In this document: piece after piece, positions 57,003-64,000 of the stretch
Layout: each line of letters starts with the position of its first letter
Position numbering within the stretch: the stretch's first letter is position 1
Assembly (NCBI RefSeq): GCF_023544465.1
Contig: NZ_JALPVL010000011.1
Location: forward strand, 248,001-312,000
From: Paractinoplanes maris
Lineage (GTDB): Bacteria; Actinomycetota; Actinomycetes; Mycobacteriales; Micromonosporaceae
Length of the DNA: 64,000 nt
Direction: 5' to 3'
Translations under genes and position numbers: made by a program
Notes under the pieces: model-generated
The model's input: the letters and a program-made list of their open reading frames with translations, nothing else
What the model was told of the DNA's origin: nothing
Databases searched by the model: none

Positions 57003-58043
57003 CTATTCGACCCCACCGTCGACGTGGTTGCGGCCCGCCACCCCGCGCGTCGGGTCGAGGAACACGAACCGGATGCCCGGGTAGCGGGCCCGCAACCGGC
57101 GCTCCGCCTCGTCCGAAGCCGCCTCGATCTCGCCGCCGCTGACGTCGTCCTGGAAGTCGACCTTCGCCGCGACCAGCACGTCGCCCGGGCCGAGCTGCAT
57201 GGTCAGCAGCGTCGGGACGGACACCACGATCGGGATCGAGTTGAGGTCGGCGGCGATCTGGTTGTGCACCCGGCGGGGCACCGCCCGGCCGACCAGCAGC
57301 GACGCATTGCTCTGAGCCAGGATGGCGGCCACCGCGAACAGCAGCAGGCCGATCGCGACCGAGGCGATGCCGTCCCACATCCCGTTGCCCGTCAGCTCGG
57401 TCAGGACCAGGCCCGCGGCGGCCAGGATCAGGCCGATCAGGGCGGCCGAGTCCTCGAAGTAGACCGCCTTGACCGTGGTGTCGGGGGTCAGCCGCAGGAA
57501 ACGCGACCGGGTGATGCCCCAGCGCCGCGACGCGCCCGTGACCTGGCGGCGGGCCCGCAGGAACGACGTGCCCTCGGCGACGAACGAGACGGCCAGCACG
57601 ACGTACGACCAGAGGAACTCGCCGGTCTCCTCGCCGCGCACGATCGTCTCGATGCCGTGGTAGATCGAGAACCCGGCGCCGCCGACAAAGGTGAACACCG
57701 CGGCGATGAAAGCCCAGACGAAGCTCTCCTTGCCGTACCCGAACGGGTGTTCTTCGTCGGCCGGCGCCATGCCGCGGCGGAGCGCGACGAACAGGAAGAC
57801 CTCGGTGATGGTGTCGGCCAGCGAGTGCGCCGCCTCGGACACCATGGCCGCCGAGCCCGAGAGCAGGCCGGCGACCAGCTTGGCGACGGCGATGGCGAGG
57901 TTGGCCAGGCCGGCGACGATGACCGTGCCCACACTCTCGTTCTCCGGCGCTTCGGACCCTTCGGGCGAATCGCTCGGATCGAGCGGCGCGGCCCCGGCCA
58001 GACCGACCGGGAGCTGCTCTTCTGGGGTTTCCGCGGTGCTCAC
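57003..58043 (-). CDS. cation diffusion facilitator (CDF) family transporter
   Basis: A 346-residue metal/proton antiporter. The first helix is TVIVAGLANLAIAVAKLVAGLLSGSAAM, then VSEAAHSLADTITEVFLFVAL carries the H-x3-D metal site. HPFGYGKESFVWAFIAAVFTFVGG follows, and a second H-x3-D-like pair is not obvious in the fifth helix, as in some CDF subgroups. The C-terminal domain contains MQLGPGDVLVAAKVDFQDDVSG. It exports divalent cations such as Zn or Mn. The start is the GTG at 58041-58043. It stops 10 bases before the DUF3866 start. Confidence 0.92.
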   Translation of the reverse strand: MSTAETPEEQLPVGLAGAAPLDPSDSPEGSEAPENESVGTVIVAGLANLAIAVAKLVAGLLSGSAAMVSEAAHSLADTITEVFLFVALRRGMAPADEEHPFGYGKESFVWAFIAAVFTFVGGAGFSIYHGIETIVRGEETGEFLWSYVVLAVSFVAEGTSFLRARRQVTGASRRWGITRSRFLRLTPDTTVKAVYFEDSAALIGLILAAAGLVLTELTGNGMWDGIASVAIGLLLFAVAAILAQSNASLLVGRAVPRRVHNQIAADLNSIPIVVSVPTLLTMQLGPGDVLVAAKVDFQDDVSGGEIEAASDEAERRLRARYPGIRFVFLDPTRGVAGRNHVDGGVE

Positions 58044-58135
58044 CCAGGCCTACCTTTCCGCTGCGGTCCGGTGGGAAACCGGCCGGTGATGGCGCGTACG
58101 TCACTTCCGCGTCCACCCTGCTAGCGTTGCCAATC

Positions 58136-59116
58136 GTGTCGCGCACCCGCACCGAGCGCCTGGTGAATCTGGTGATCTGCCTCCTGTCGACGCGTCGGTT
58201 CCTGACCGCCGCGCAGATCGCCGCGACGGTGCCCGGTTACGAGCACGACCCGGAGGACCCGCGCGACCACGAGGCCTTCCAGCGCAAGTTCGAGCGGGAC
58301 AAGGCCGAGCTGCGCGAGCTGGGGGTTCCCCTCGAGACCGGTACGGCCAGCGTGTTCGACCAGGAGCCGGGCTATCGCATCGCGCACCGGGAGTACGCGC
58401 TGCCCGACATCATCCTCGAACCCGACGAGGCCGCCGCCGTGGGCATCGCGGCCCGCCTCTGGCAGCACGCCGGTCTGGCCGCCGCGGCGTCGTCCGGCCT
58501 GGCCAAGCTGCGCGCGGCCGGGGTCGAGGTCGACCCGCAGGCCACGTTGGGCGTCGAGCCGGTGGTGACCGTCGACCCGGCGTTCGGGCCGCTCACCAGC
58601 GCGGCCCGGGACCGCCGGGCGGTGACCTTCAGCTACCGGGTGCCCGAAGTGGACGATCCGGCCACCCGCCGGCTCGAGCCGTGGGGCGTGGTCTGCTGGC
58701 AGGGGCGGTGGTATGTGGTGGGCCACGACCGCGACCGGGCCGCCACCCGCTGCTTCCGGCTCTCGCGCATCGTCGGCGCGGTGAAGGGCCTGGGCCGGCC
58801 GGGCGCGTTCACCCCACCCGAGAACGAAGACCTGATCAGCCACGTCGCCAAGTGGTCGGGCCCGGTGCCGCACAACGGCCGGGCCACCGTCACCGCGCGG
58901 CCGGGCAAGGCGGCCGGGCTGCGGCGCTGGGCCACCGAGTCGCGGCCGGGGCCGGACGGCGACCGGCTGACCATCCCCTACGCGGACGCCGAGCGGCTGG
59001 CCTCGACGATCGTCGGCTACGGGCCCGACGTACGCGCCGACGGGCCCCCCGAGGTGCGCGACGCAGTCATTCAACTGTTGAAGGAAGTCGTCGCCCGGCA
59101 TGAGGTGGCGGCATGA
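58136..59116 (+). CDS. pafB: WYL-domain regulator PafB
   Basis: PafB pairs with PafC as a transcriptional activator of DNA-damage genes independent of LexA/RecA in mycobacteria; the heterodimer engages RNA polymerase. The 326-residue protein has an N-terminal winged helix (SRTRTERLVNLVICLLSTRRFLTAAQIAATVPGY). The WYL domain is VTFSYRVPEVDDPATRRLEPWGVVCWQGRWYVVGHDRDRAATRCFRLSRI. The C-terminal WCX region closes the protein. GTG at 58136 follows TAGCGT by 8 bases, so it may be leaderless; a TTG at 58127 is possible. The stop codon overlaps the ATG of a mini-ORF (ATGA). Confidence 0.94.
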   Translation: MSRTRTERLVNLVICLLSTRRFLTAAQIAATVPGYEHDPEDPRDHEAFQRKFERDKAELRELGVPLETGTASVFDQEPGYRIAHREYALPDIILEPDEAAAVGIAARLWQHAGLAAAASSGLAKLRAAGVEVDPQATLGVEPVVTVDPAFGPLTSAARDRRAVTFSYRVPEVDDPATRRLEPWGVVCWQGRWYVVGHDRDRAATRCFRLSRIVGAVKGLGRPGAFTPPENEDLISHVAKWSGPVPHNGRATVTARPGKAAGLRRWATESRPGPDGDRLTIPYADAERLASTIVGYGPDVRADGPPEVRDAVIQLLKEVVARHEVAA

Positions 59117-59246
59117 CGGACTGCACCGTAGTCAGCGCAGCGCTCGCAGGGCCAGGACGGCATGCCCACGGAGGCTCAGCATGACGGACTGCACCGTAGT
59201 CAGCGCAGCGCTCGTAGGGCCAGGACGGCATGCCCACGGAGGCTCA
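59111..59246. repeat. 68-bp direct tandem duplication between pafB and pafC
   Basis: Copies at 59111-59178 and 59179-59246 differ at a single base (C versus T at 59146 and 59214). Each copy holds an ATG, a 23-codon open frame and a GGAGG ribosome site ahead of the next start codon. The period of 68, one less than 69, lets each frame stop on the next start. Confidence 0.98.
59113..59184 (+). CDS. mini-ORF 1 of the pafB-pafC linker (23 codons)
   Basis: ATG at 59113 overlaps the pafB TGA (ATGA). The peptide begins MTDCTVVSAAL and ends GRHAHGGSA. Its TGA overlaps the ATG of mini-ORF 2. The peptide itself has no recognised function; the coupled layout suggests it acts through ribosome movement. 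Confidence 0.5.
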   Translation: MTDCTVVSAALAGPGRHAHGGSA

Positions 59247-59252
59247 GCGTGA
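59181..59252 (+). CDS. mini-ORF 2 of the pafB-pafC linker (23 codons)
   Basis: The near-identical second copy (Ala12 in copy 1 is Val12 here) starts at 59181 behind GGAGGCTCAGC. Its TGA at 59250-59252 overlaps the pafC GTG (GTGA). It is the direct upstream partner of pafC in the coupled chain. Confidence 0.5.
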   Translation: MTDCTVVSAALVGPGRHAHGGSA

Positions 59253-60211
59253 CCGGCCCGAGGCACAGTGGGGATCGGCTCGGGCGGCTGCTGTTGCTCG
59301 TACCGTATCTGCTGGCCCGGCCCGGGATCCTGGTCGCCGAGGCGGCGGCCGACCTCGGGGTCAGCGAACGCCAGCTGCGCGAGGACCTCGAGCTGCTGTG
59401 GGTGTGCGGCCTGCCCGGCTACGGCCCGGGCGACCTGATCGACATGGCGCTGGACGGCGACCGGGTCACGATCAGCCACGACGCCGGCATCGACCGGCCG
59501 CTGCGGCTCACCCAGGACGAGGCGCTGGCCCTGGTGGTGGCGTTGCGGATGCTCGCCGAGACCCCCGGCACCGGTCACCGCGACGTCATCGAGCGCGCCC
59601 TGGCCAAGATCGAGAACGCGGCGGGCGACCTGGCCGGCGCACCGGTCGCGGTGAAGCTGCCGGCCAACAGCAAACGGGTCGACAACGTACGGGCCGCGGT
59701 CGGCACCGGCCACGCGCTGCGGATGACCTATTACACGGCCGCCCGCGACGAGACCACCGAGCGCGTCGTCGACCCGATGCGGGTGCTGATGGTCGGCGGC
59801 AAGGCCTACCTCGAGGCGTGGTGCCGCCGGGCCGAGGCGACCCGGCTGTTCCGGATCGACCGCATCGACGACTTCACCGAGCTCGACGAGCCGTCCCGGC
59901 CGCCCGCCGAGGCCGTCCCGCACGACGTCAGCGACGGCGTCTTCCACCCGACGCCCGACCTGCAGCTGGTTACGCTGCGGGTGGGGCGGGGGAGCCGCTG
60001 GATCACCGAGTACTACCCGGTGGAGGAGGTGACCCGCACCGGCGGCGAGGAGTGGGTCGTGACGATGCGGGTGACCGACCTGGGCTGGGCCCAGCGGCTG
60101 CTGCTCGGTCTCGGGCCCGACGTCACCGTGGTCGGCCCGCCCGAGCTGCTGCGCCGGATCCGCGAGCAGGCCACGGCCGCGCTCGACCAATACAGCACCC
60201 CCGGCCGGTAG
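59249..60211 (+). CDS. pafC: WYL-domain regulator PafC
   Basis: The 320-residue partner of PafB starts at GTG 59249 with GGAGG ahead. The winged-helix part is DRLGRLLLLVPYLLARPGILVAEAAADLGVSERQLREDLELLWVCG. The WYL domain carries LRMTYYTAARDETTERVVDPMRVLMVGGKAYLEAWCRRAEATRLFRIDRIDDF. The WCX end is TLRVGRGSRWITEYYPVEEV and WVVTMRVTDLGWAQRLLLGLGPDV. An in-frame ATG at 59162 lies inside the duplicated linker and is rejected as start because it would fuse linker sequence to the protein and has no ribosome site. Confidence 0.95.
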   Translation: MTGPRHSGDRLGRLLLLVPYLLARPGILVAEAAADLGVSERQLREDLELLWVCGLPGYGPGDLIDMALDGDRVTISHDAGIDRPLRLTQDEALALVVALRMLAETPGTGHRDVIERALAKIENAAGDLAGAPVAVKLPANSKRVDNVRAAVGTGHALRMTYYTAARDETTERVVDPMRVLMVGGKAYLEAWCRRAEATRLFRIDRIDDFTELDEPSRPPAEAVPHDVSDGVFHPTPDLQLVTLRVGRGSRWITEYYPVEEVTRTGGEEWVVTMRVTDLGWAQRLLLGLGPDVTVVGPPELLRRIREQATAALDQYSTPGR

Positions 60212-60220
60212 GGTGGCCCG

Positions 60221-60457
60221 GTGCTGATGTGGATCTGGATCGCCGTGGTCGTGCTCGCCGTGATCATCCTGGGGGCGTTGGGCGTACGCCTGCTCGGCCG
60301 CCTCGACGGGCTGCGCCGGGCCGCCGTGCGTCTGCAGCGGCGCCAGGCCGACGCGGCCAAGCTCCAGCAGAGTGCCCTCGTGCTGCAGGAGACCGTGGCC
60401 GAGGTGCAGAAACGGGCTGAGCTGATCCAGGAGCACGCCGTCCTGACAAAGGGCTGA
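60221..60457 (+). CDS. 78-residue single-pass membrane protein
   Basis: GTG at 60221 follows TAGGGT by 6 bases. The first 25 residues are one hydrophobic helix (WIWIAVVVLAVIILGALGVRLLG). The rest is a predicted amphipathic coil (LDGLRRAAVRLQRRQADAAKLQQSALVLQETVAEVQKRAELI). It lies between pafC and tatA in the conserved order seen in actinomycetes. The function is unknown. Confidence 0.8.
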   Translation: MLMWIWIAVVVLAVIILGALGVRLLGRLDGLRRAAVRLQRRQADAAKLQQSALVLQETVAEVQKRAELIQEHAVLTKG

Positions 60458-60592
60458 CCTGCGTCGTTCCTTCCTCGTTGTCCCAGGTTTCCGGTGATCG
60501 TGGCAAACCGGCGAGGGTCCGTGGGCCGCATCACCAGATTCGACACGTACGATGGACCCCGCACAACTGATCCGACCGACTGGAGTTAACCC

Positions 60593-60964
60593 ATGGGCGC
60601 CCTCAAGCCATGGCACATCATCATTTTCGTGGTGGTCCTCGTGCTGCTCTTCGGCGCGAAGCGGTTGCCGGACGCGGCGCGGTCGCTGGGCCGGTCGCTG
60701 CGGATCATCAAGGCCGAGACGAAGGGCCTGGTCGACGACAACAACGACGTCGCCGAGAAGGCCGAGCCGCAGTATTCGCGCCAGCCGATCCAGGGTGAGG
60801 TGCAGCAGCCCGGCGGTTACCAGCAGGCTCCGCCGCCCCCCGCGGGCTACCAGCAGGCTCCGCCGGCCCCGGGTTACCAGCAGGCTCCGCCGCCGCAGGG
60901 TTACGCCCAGCAGCCGCCGGCGCAGCCTTATGTCGATCCGGTCCAGCGCACCAACGACCGCTGA
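60593..60964 (+). CDS. tatA: Tat translocase subunit TatA
   Basis: TatA forms the variable pore of the twin-arginine translocase. The 123-residue protein has a short N-terminus (MGALKPWHIIIFVVVLVLLFGAKRLPDAARSLGRSLRIIKAE) giving the transmembrane helix, the F-G hinge and the amphipathic helix. The tail is unusual: the unit GYQQAPP repeats about three times with Pro-rich ends (PGGYQQAPPPPAGYQQAPPAPGYQQ, then GYAQQPPAQPY). TatC follows after 9 bases, so the two form one operon. Confidence 0.95.
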   Translation: MGALKPWHIIIFVVVLVLLFGAKRLPDAARSLGRSLRIIKAETKGLVDDNNDVAEKAEPQYSRQPIQGEVQQPGGYQQAPPPPAGYQQAPPAPGYQQAPPPQGYAQQPPAQPYVDPVQRTNDR

Positions 60965-60973
60965 TCCGCGGGC

Positions 60974-61936
60974 ATGAAGCTAGCCCTTCGCCGACAGGGG
61001 CCCACCAAGTTTCAACAGGCCTCCGACGGCTCGATGACGCTCATCGACCATGTCCGGGAGCTGCGTAACCGGCTGTTCGTCGCCTCGATCGGCCTGGTCG
61101 TCGGCCTGATCATCGGCTTCATCCTGTCCCAGTGGGTGTTCCACCTGCTGGAGCAGCCCTACTGCCGGTTGCCCTCGTCGATCGCCACCCGCGCCGACGG
61201 CACGCAGTACTGCGACTGGGTCGTTCTCAACGTCGCCGACACGCTGATCCTGCGCCTCAAGATCGCGCTCTGGGTCGGCCTGATCATCGGCTCGCCGGTC
61301 TGGCTCTATCAGTTGTGGGCGTTCATCGCGCCGGGCCTGCACCGCCACGAGCGCAAGTGGGCGTACGTGTTCGTCGCGATCGCCGCCCCGCTGTTCGCCG
61401 GCGGCGGCATCCTGGCCTACTTCGTGGTCGGCCACAGCCTCGCCTTCATCATGGAGGCGGGCGTCCTCGGCGAGGCCACCAAGCTCGAGGTCTCGTCGTA
61501 TATCGGCTTCGTGACAAATATGATCTTGATCTTCGGGGCGGCGTTCGAGTTCCCGTTGATCTTGCTGATGCTCAACTTCACCGGTGTGGTCTCCGCGCGC
61601 AAGCTGCTCGGCTGGTGGCGGATCGTGGTCTTCCTGTCGTTCGCGTTCGCCGCGATCGCCACCCCCGACCCCGGCCCGTTCGGCATGACGCTGCTGGCGT
61701 TCTGCATGATCGTGCTCTATCTGATCGCGACCGGCGTGGCGGCGCTCAACGACCGCCGCAAGGGCCGCGGCAAAGAGCTGTACGAGGGACTCGACGACGA
61801 CGCGATCTCGCCGCTGGAGGAGGAGCGGGTGCCGGTCGGCGCGTCCGACCCGATCGAGGCACTGGCCCCGGTCGACGCACCCGAGCCCGTCGCGAGGCCC
61901 CGTCCGCTCGAGGGACGCTTCGACGACATGACGTAG
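60974..61936 (+). CDS. tatC: Tat translocase subunit TatC
   Basis: TatC binds twin-arginine signal peptides. The 320-residue product has a start FQQASDGSMTLIDHVRELRNRLFVASIGLVVGLIIGFILSQ, with the conserved cytoplasmic D-H-x-x-E-L-R-x-R motif. Six membrane segments are present (for example IALWVGLIIGSPVWLYQLWAFIAPGLHRHERKW and LLGWWRIVVFLSFAFAAIATPDPGPFGMTLLAF). A C-terminal acidic tail of about 60 residues is extra. The TatA gene precedes it, and the PhoD gene with a Tat signal lies 1.3 kb on. Confidence 0.96.
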   Translation: MKLALRRQGPTKFQQASDGSMTLIDHVRELRNRLFVASIGLVVGLIIGFILSQWVFHLLEQPYCRLPSSIATRADGTQYCDWVVLNVADTLILRLKIALWVGLIIGSPVWLYQLWAFIAPGLHRHERKWAYVFVAIAAPLFAGGGILAYFVVGHSLAFIMEAGVLGEATKLEVSSYIGFVTNMILIFGAAFEFPLILLMLNFTGVVSARKLLGWWRIVVFLSFAFAAIATPDPGPFGMTLLAFCMIVLYLIATGVAALNDRRKGRGKELYEGLDDDAISPLEEERVPVGASDPIEALAPVDAPEPVARPRPLEGRFDDMT

Positions 61937-61967
61937 GTCACCCGCCGGGCGGCTATGCTGCCCGGCT

Positions 61968-62867
61968 GTGACGAACATGGAGATCGCGGTGCTGGCCAAC
62001 CCCACGGCGGGGCGAGGCCGGCACCGCGATCTGCTTACCGAGGTCCTGCGCCGGCTGGGCGATTCCGGGCGTACGGTCCGGCTCCTGGAGGCCCACAGCG
62101 AGGCCTCGGCCGAGGCGGCCTGCCGGTCCGCTGTCGCGTCCGGGGTGGGCGCCGTCGTCGCCGTGGGCGGGGACGGGACCATTCATCGGGCGCTCCAGGC
62201 CGTCGCGGAACAACCGGTCGGTTTCGGCGTGGTCCCGGCCGGCACCGGCAACGACTTCGCCGCCGCGGTGGGGATGCCGGCGGACCCGGTCGCGGCGGCC
62301 GCGCTGGTGGCCGACGCCCTGGCCGAGGGCCGGGACACCCCGATCGACCTGGCCCGGGCCGTGCTGCCCGACGGCGACGTGCGGTGGTTCGGGGCGGTGC
62401 TGGCGGGCGGGTTCGACGCGCTGGTCAACGAGCGGGCCAACCTGATGCGCTGGCCCCGCGGGCCGCGCCGTTACGACCTGGCGATCCTGCTCGAGCTGGC
62501 CCGGCTGCGGCCGCGCAAATACCAGCTGGAGCTGGACGGGGAGGACTACAGCTTCGAGGGCATGCTGGTCGCGGTGGGCAACAGCGCCAGTTACGGCGGC
62601 GGCATGCGGATCCTGCCCGACGCCGACCCCACCGACGGCCTGCTCGACGTGGTGATCGCGGCGCCGTTCGGGCGGGCGGCGCTGGCCCGGCTCAAACCGC
62701 GGCTGCGCCGCGGCACGCACGTCACCGACCCCCGGGTCACCGTCTTCCGGGCCCGGCGGGTCCGGTTGCGGTCCGAGGGCATCATCGCGTACGCCGACGG
62801 GGAGCGCCTCGGCCCGCTCGACCTCGAGTTGACGTGCGCGCCGGGTGCGATTCGGTTGCTCCGCTGA
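61968..62867 (+). CDS. diacylglycerol/lipid kinase family protein
   Basis: A 299-residue soluble kinase. MEIAVLANPTAGRGRHRDL is the first strand. VVAVGGDGTIHRALQAV is the ATP-binding G-G-D-G-T. VGFGVVPAGTGNDFAAAVGMP carries the P-x-G-T-x-N-D motif, and YGGGMRILPDADPTDGLLDVVI marks the C-terminal domain. The lipid acceptor is not specified by the sequence. GTG at 61968 has TATGCT 8 bases ahead and gives a short leader; ATG at 61977 is an alternative. Confidence 0.92.
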   Translation: MTNMEIAVLANPTAGRGRHRDLLTEVLRRLGDSGRTVRLLEAHSEASAEAACRSAVASGVGAVVAVGGDGTIHRALQAVAEQPVGFGVVPAGTGNDFAAAVGMPADPVAAAALVADALAEGRDTPIDLARAVLPDGDVRWFGAVLAGGFDALVNERANLMRWPRGPRRYDLAILLELARLRPRKYQLELDGEDYSFEGMLVAVGNSASYGGGMRILPDADPTDGLLDVVIAAPFGRAALARLKPRLRRGTHVTDPRVTVFRARRVRLRSEGIIAYADGERLGPLDLELTCAPGAIRLLR

Positions 62868-62909
62868 ATTTGTCATCAGATCACCGGGATCCGGCCGATC
62901 GAGGGGGTC

Positions 62910-63125
62910 ATGCAGATCAACTCGCTCAGCTCGTTCGCCAACTCCGCCTTCGAAGCCGCCCGGTCGAACCTCCGGAGCATGGCCGAGGCCGCCGCTTCGT
63001 CGGGTGAGCCCACCCCGGCCCCGGCTCCGGCTCCCGCGCCGGCCCCGGCTGCCCCGCCGGTGCCCGAGGCCGCCGCTCCCGTTCCGGGTCAGCGTCAGGG
63101 GATCAGCCTCGACGCGTACGCCTAA
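62910..63125 (+). CDS. 71-residue Pro/Ala-rich small protein
   Basis: ATG at 62910 follows GAGGGGGTC. The peptide begins MQINSLSSFANSAFEAARSN, runs through a Pro-Ala alternating stretch, and ends GQRQGISLDAYA. It has no membrane or secretion signal. No family is recognised. Confidence 0.55.
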   Translation: MQINSLSSFANSAFEAARSNLRSMAEAAASSGEPTPAPAPAPAPAPAAPPVPEAAAPVPGQRQGISLDAYA

Positions 63126-63172
63126 TCGGGACTTTCCCGGCACGTCATGTCGGGACTAATCTAATTCCATCT

Positions 63173-63194
63173 ATGCCCGCGAGTGTGCGGGCAT
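63173..63194 (+). promoter_or_regulatory. hairpin covering the PhoD start codon
   Basis: ATGCCCGC pairs with GCGGGCAT around GAGTGT. The ATG of phoD (63193-63195) has its first two bases in the 3' arm. No ribosome site is visible between the stem and the ATG. Confidence 0.65.
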
Positions 63195-64000
63195 GGCCCT
63201 TTCGAGAAGACTTCTGCTCAGCTCGGCCGCCGCCGGCGTGGCCGGTGCCGCGACCACCTGGCCGCTCGCCGCGAGCGCCGCACCCTCCGGCGGACCGCTG
63301 CGGACCGACCCGTTCACGCTCGGCATCGCCTCCGGTGACCCCGAACCGGACGGCTTCGTGCTCTGGACCCGCCTCGCGCCGATCCCCTTGGCCGAGGACG
63401 GCCTGGGCGGCATGCCGTCCCGCGTCGTACCGGTGCAGTGGGAACTGGCCGCCGACGAGCGCTTCCGCCGGATCGTGCGGCGTGGCGTCACCGTGGCCCG
63501 GCCCGAGTCCGGCCACACCGTGCACGTCGAACTGCACCACCTGCTGCCCGGCCGGGAGTACTTCTACCGGTTCCGGGCCGAGGGGCACGTCTCCCCGGCC
63601 GGCCGGACGCGGACGGCGCCGCCGCTGTGGGCGACCGGCGGCACCCTGGCCATGGCGTTCGCGTCCTGCTCGCAGTACGAGCACGGCTACTTCACCGCGT
63701 ACCGCCACCTCGCCCAGGACGAGCCGGACCTGATCCTGCACTTGGGCGACTACCAGTACGAGTACGAGGCGGGCGTCTACACGGTTCCCGGTGGCAACCC
63801 GCGCGACCACGCCGGGCCCGAGACCGTGACGCTGGCCAACTACCGGCAGCGGCACGCCCAGTACAAGACCGACCCCGACCTGCAGGCCGCGCACGCCGTC
63901 GCGCCGTGGGCGGTGGTCTTCGACGACCACGAGATCGAGAACAACTGGGCCGACGAGGTGCCCGAGCAACCCGACCCGAACTTCCCGGCCCGGCGGGCCG
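63193..64000 (+). CDS. phoD: alkaline phosphatase D family protein, Tat-exported (3' end outside window)
   Basis: The first 269 residues are visible. A twin-arginine signal ALSRRLLLSSAAAGVAGAATTWPLAASAA directs export through Tat. The N-terminal PhoD domain has DPFTLGIASGDPEPDGFVLWTRLAPIPL. The catalytic domain shows AFASCSQYEHGYFTAYRHLAQDEPDLILHLGDYQYEYEAG and FDDHEIENNWADEVPE, with the metal-binding Asp, Tyr/Asp and D-D-H-E. These enzymes hydrolyse phosphodiesters and phosphomonoesters, often teichoic-acid derivatives, outside the cell. A hairpin overlaps the start codon. Confidence 0.95.
   Translation, partial: MALSRRLLLSSAAAGVAGAATTWPLAASAAPSGGPLRTDPFTLGIASGDPEPDGFVLWTRLAPIPLAEDGLGGMPSRVVPVQWELAADERFRRIVRRGVTVARPESGHTVHVELHHLLPGREYFYRFRAEGHVSPAGRTRTAPPLWATGGTLAMAFASCSQYEHGYFTAYRHLAQDEPDLILHLGDYQYEYEAGVYTVPGGNPRDHAGPETVTLANYRQRHAQYKTDPDLQAAHAVAPWAVVFDDHEIENNWADEVPEQPDPNFPARRA

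Noticed and set aside
59162..59249. PafC start at ATG 59162
   Set aside because: It lies within the duplicated linker and has no ribosome site; the GTG at 59249 has GGAGG and overlaps the upstream mini-ORF stop.
1..64000. tRNA, rRNA, replication origin or riboswitch
   Set aside because: No cloverleaf, rRNA signature, DnaA-box cluster or known riboswitch core was found by eye; this does not exclude weak or novel RNAs.

Overview
The window is about 64 kb of very GC-rich chromosomal DNA from an actinomycete. It carries a complete Pup-proteasome gene set (arc/mpa, dop, pup, prcB, prcA, pafA and the regulators pafB/pafC), the mycothiol gene mshC, an F420-type oxidoreductase, DUF3090 and SCO1664-type genes, and many genes that start next to a TAnnnT box as in leaderless mRNAs. 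This combination points to a Micromonosporaceae-like genome such as Actinoplanes. The genus is an inference; no rRNA or tRNA gene was seen.

Layout. 1-7.8 kb: a truncated LysR regulator, a hemerythrin-domain protein, an M20 peptidase, an acidic His-tailed protein, a DUF5703 protein, a membrane protein, a NarL/DesR-type two-component pair and an aldo/keto reductase. 7.9-12.5 kb: a tightly packed conserved cluster of LLM oxidoreductase, histidine phosphatase, DUF3090, SCO1664-like kinase fold and mshC. 12.6-17.9 kb: a small secreted protein, a 169-bp MITE-like element that sits on the stop codon of a GntR gene, a PAC2 protein, a phosphoribosyltransferase, a CDP-alcohol phosphatidyltransferase and small enzymes. 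17.86-18.8 kb: a gene-free island with eight 41-bp tandem repeats, a dispersed repeat shared with position 48.8 kb, and a G-rich repeat. 18.8-31.6 kb: AraC/SDR, YggT, MarR/MDR, flavin reductase, BLUF photoreceptor, DUF2071, aldo/keto reductase, HAD, a MacB-like ABC exporter, and an RHH-domain/DUF4097 operon behind a remarkable cluster of palindromes. 31.6-36.5 kb: a response regulator whose receiver domain holds a 9-residue repeat expansion, a RecB-type nuclease, an M50 protease, TrmI and a conserved hypothetical.

36.9-47.5 kb is the proteasome region: arc, terminator, acyltransferase, dop, pup, an endonuclease VII-type HNH gene, prcB, prcA, then a TspO-like gene, a sugar-nucleotide epimerase/dehydratase and pafA. 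Dop deamidates the C-terminal Gln of Pup, PafA ligates Pup to substrate lysines, ARC unfolds the tagged proteins and PrcBA degrades them. 47.5-58 kb is accessory and housekeeping: serine hydrolase, ECF sigma factor, SnoaL-like protein, a stand-alone DnaA domain I-like protein, methyltransferases, an MFS transporter, a diguanylate cyclase, DUF3866 and a CDF metal transporter. 58.1-64 kb: pafB and pafC (the WYL-domain DNA-damage activator pair) separated by two tandem copies of a 23-codon mini-ORF in an ATGA/ATGA/GTGA coupled chain, then tatA, tatC, a lipid kinase and a truncated Tat-exported PhoD phosphatase.

The most unusual signals are the duplicated coupled mini-ORFs between pafB and pafC, the free-standing DnaA domain I protein, the endonuclease embedded in the proteasome operon, the expanded receiver domain, the palindrome cluster at 29.9-30.0 kb, the MITE at 12.95-13.12 kb, and the repeat family shared by 18.2 and 48.9 kb.
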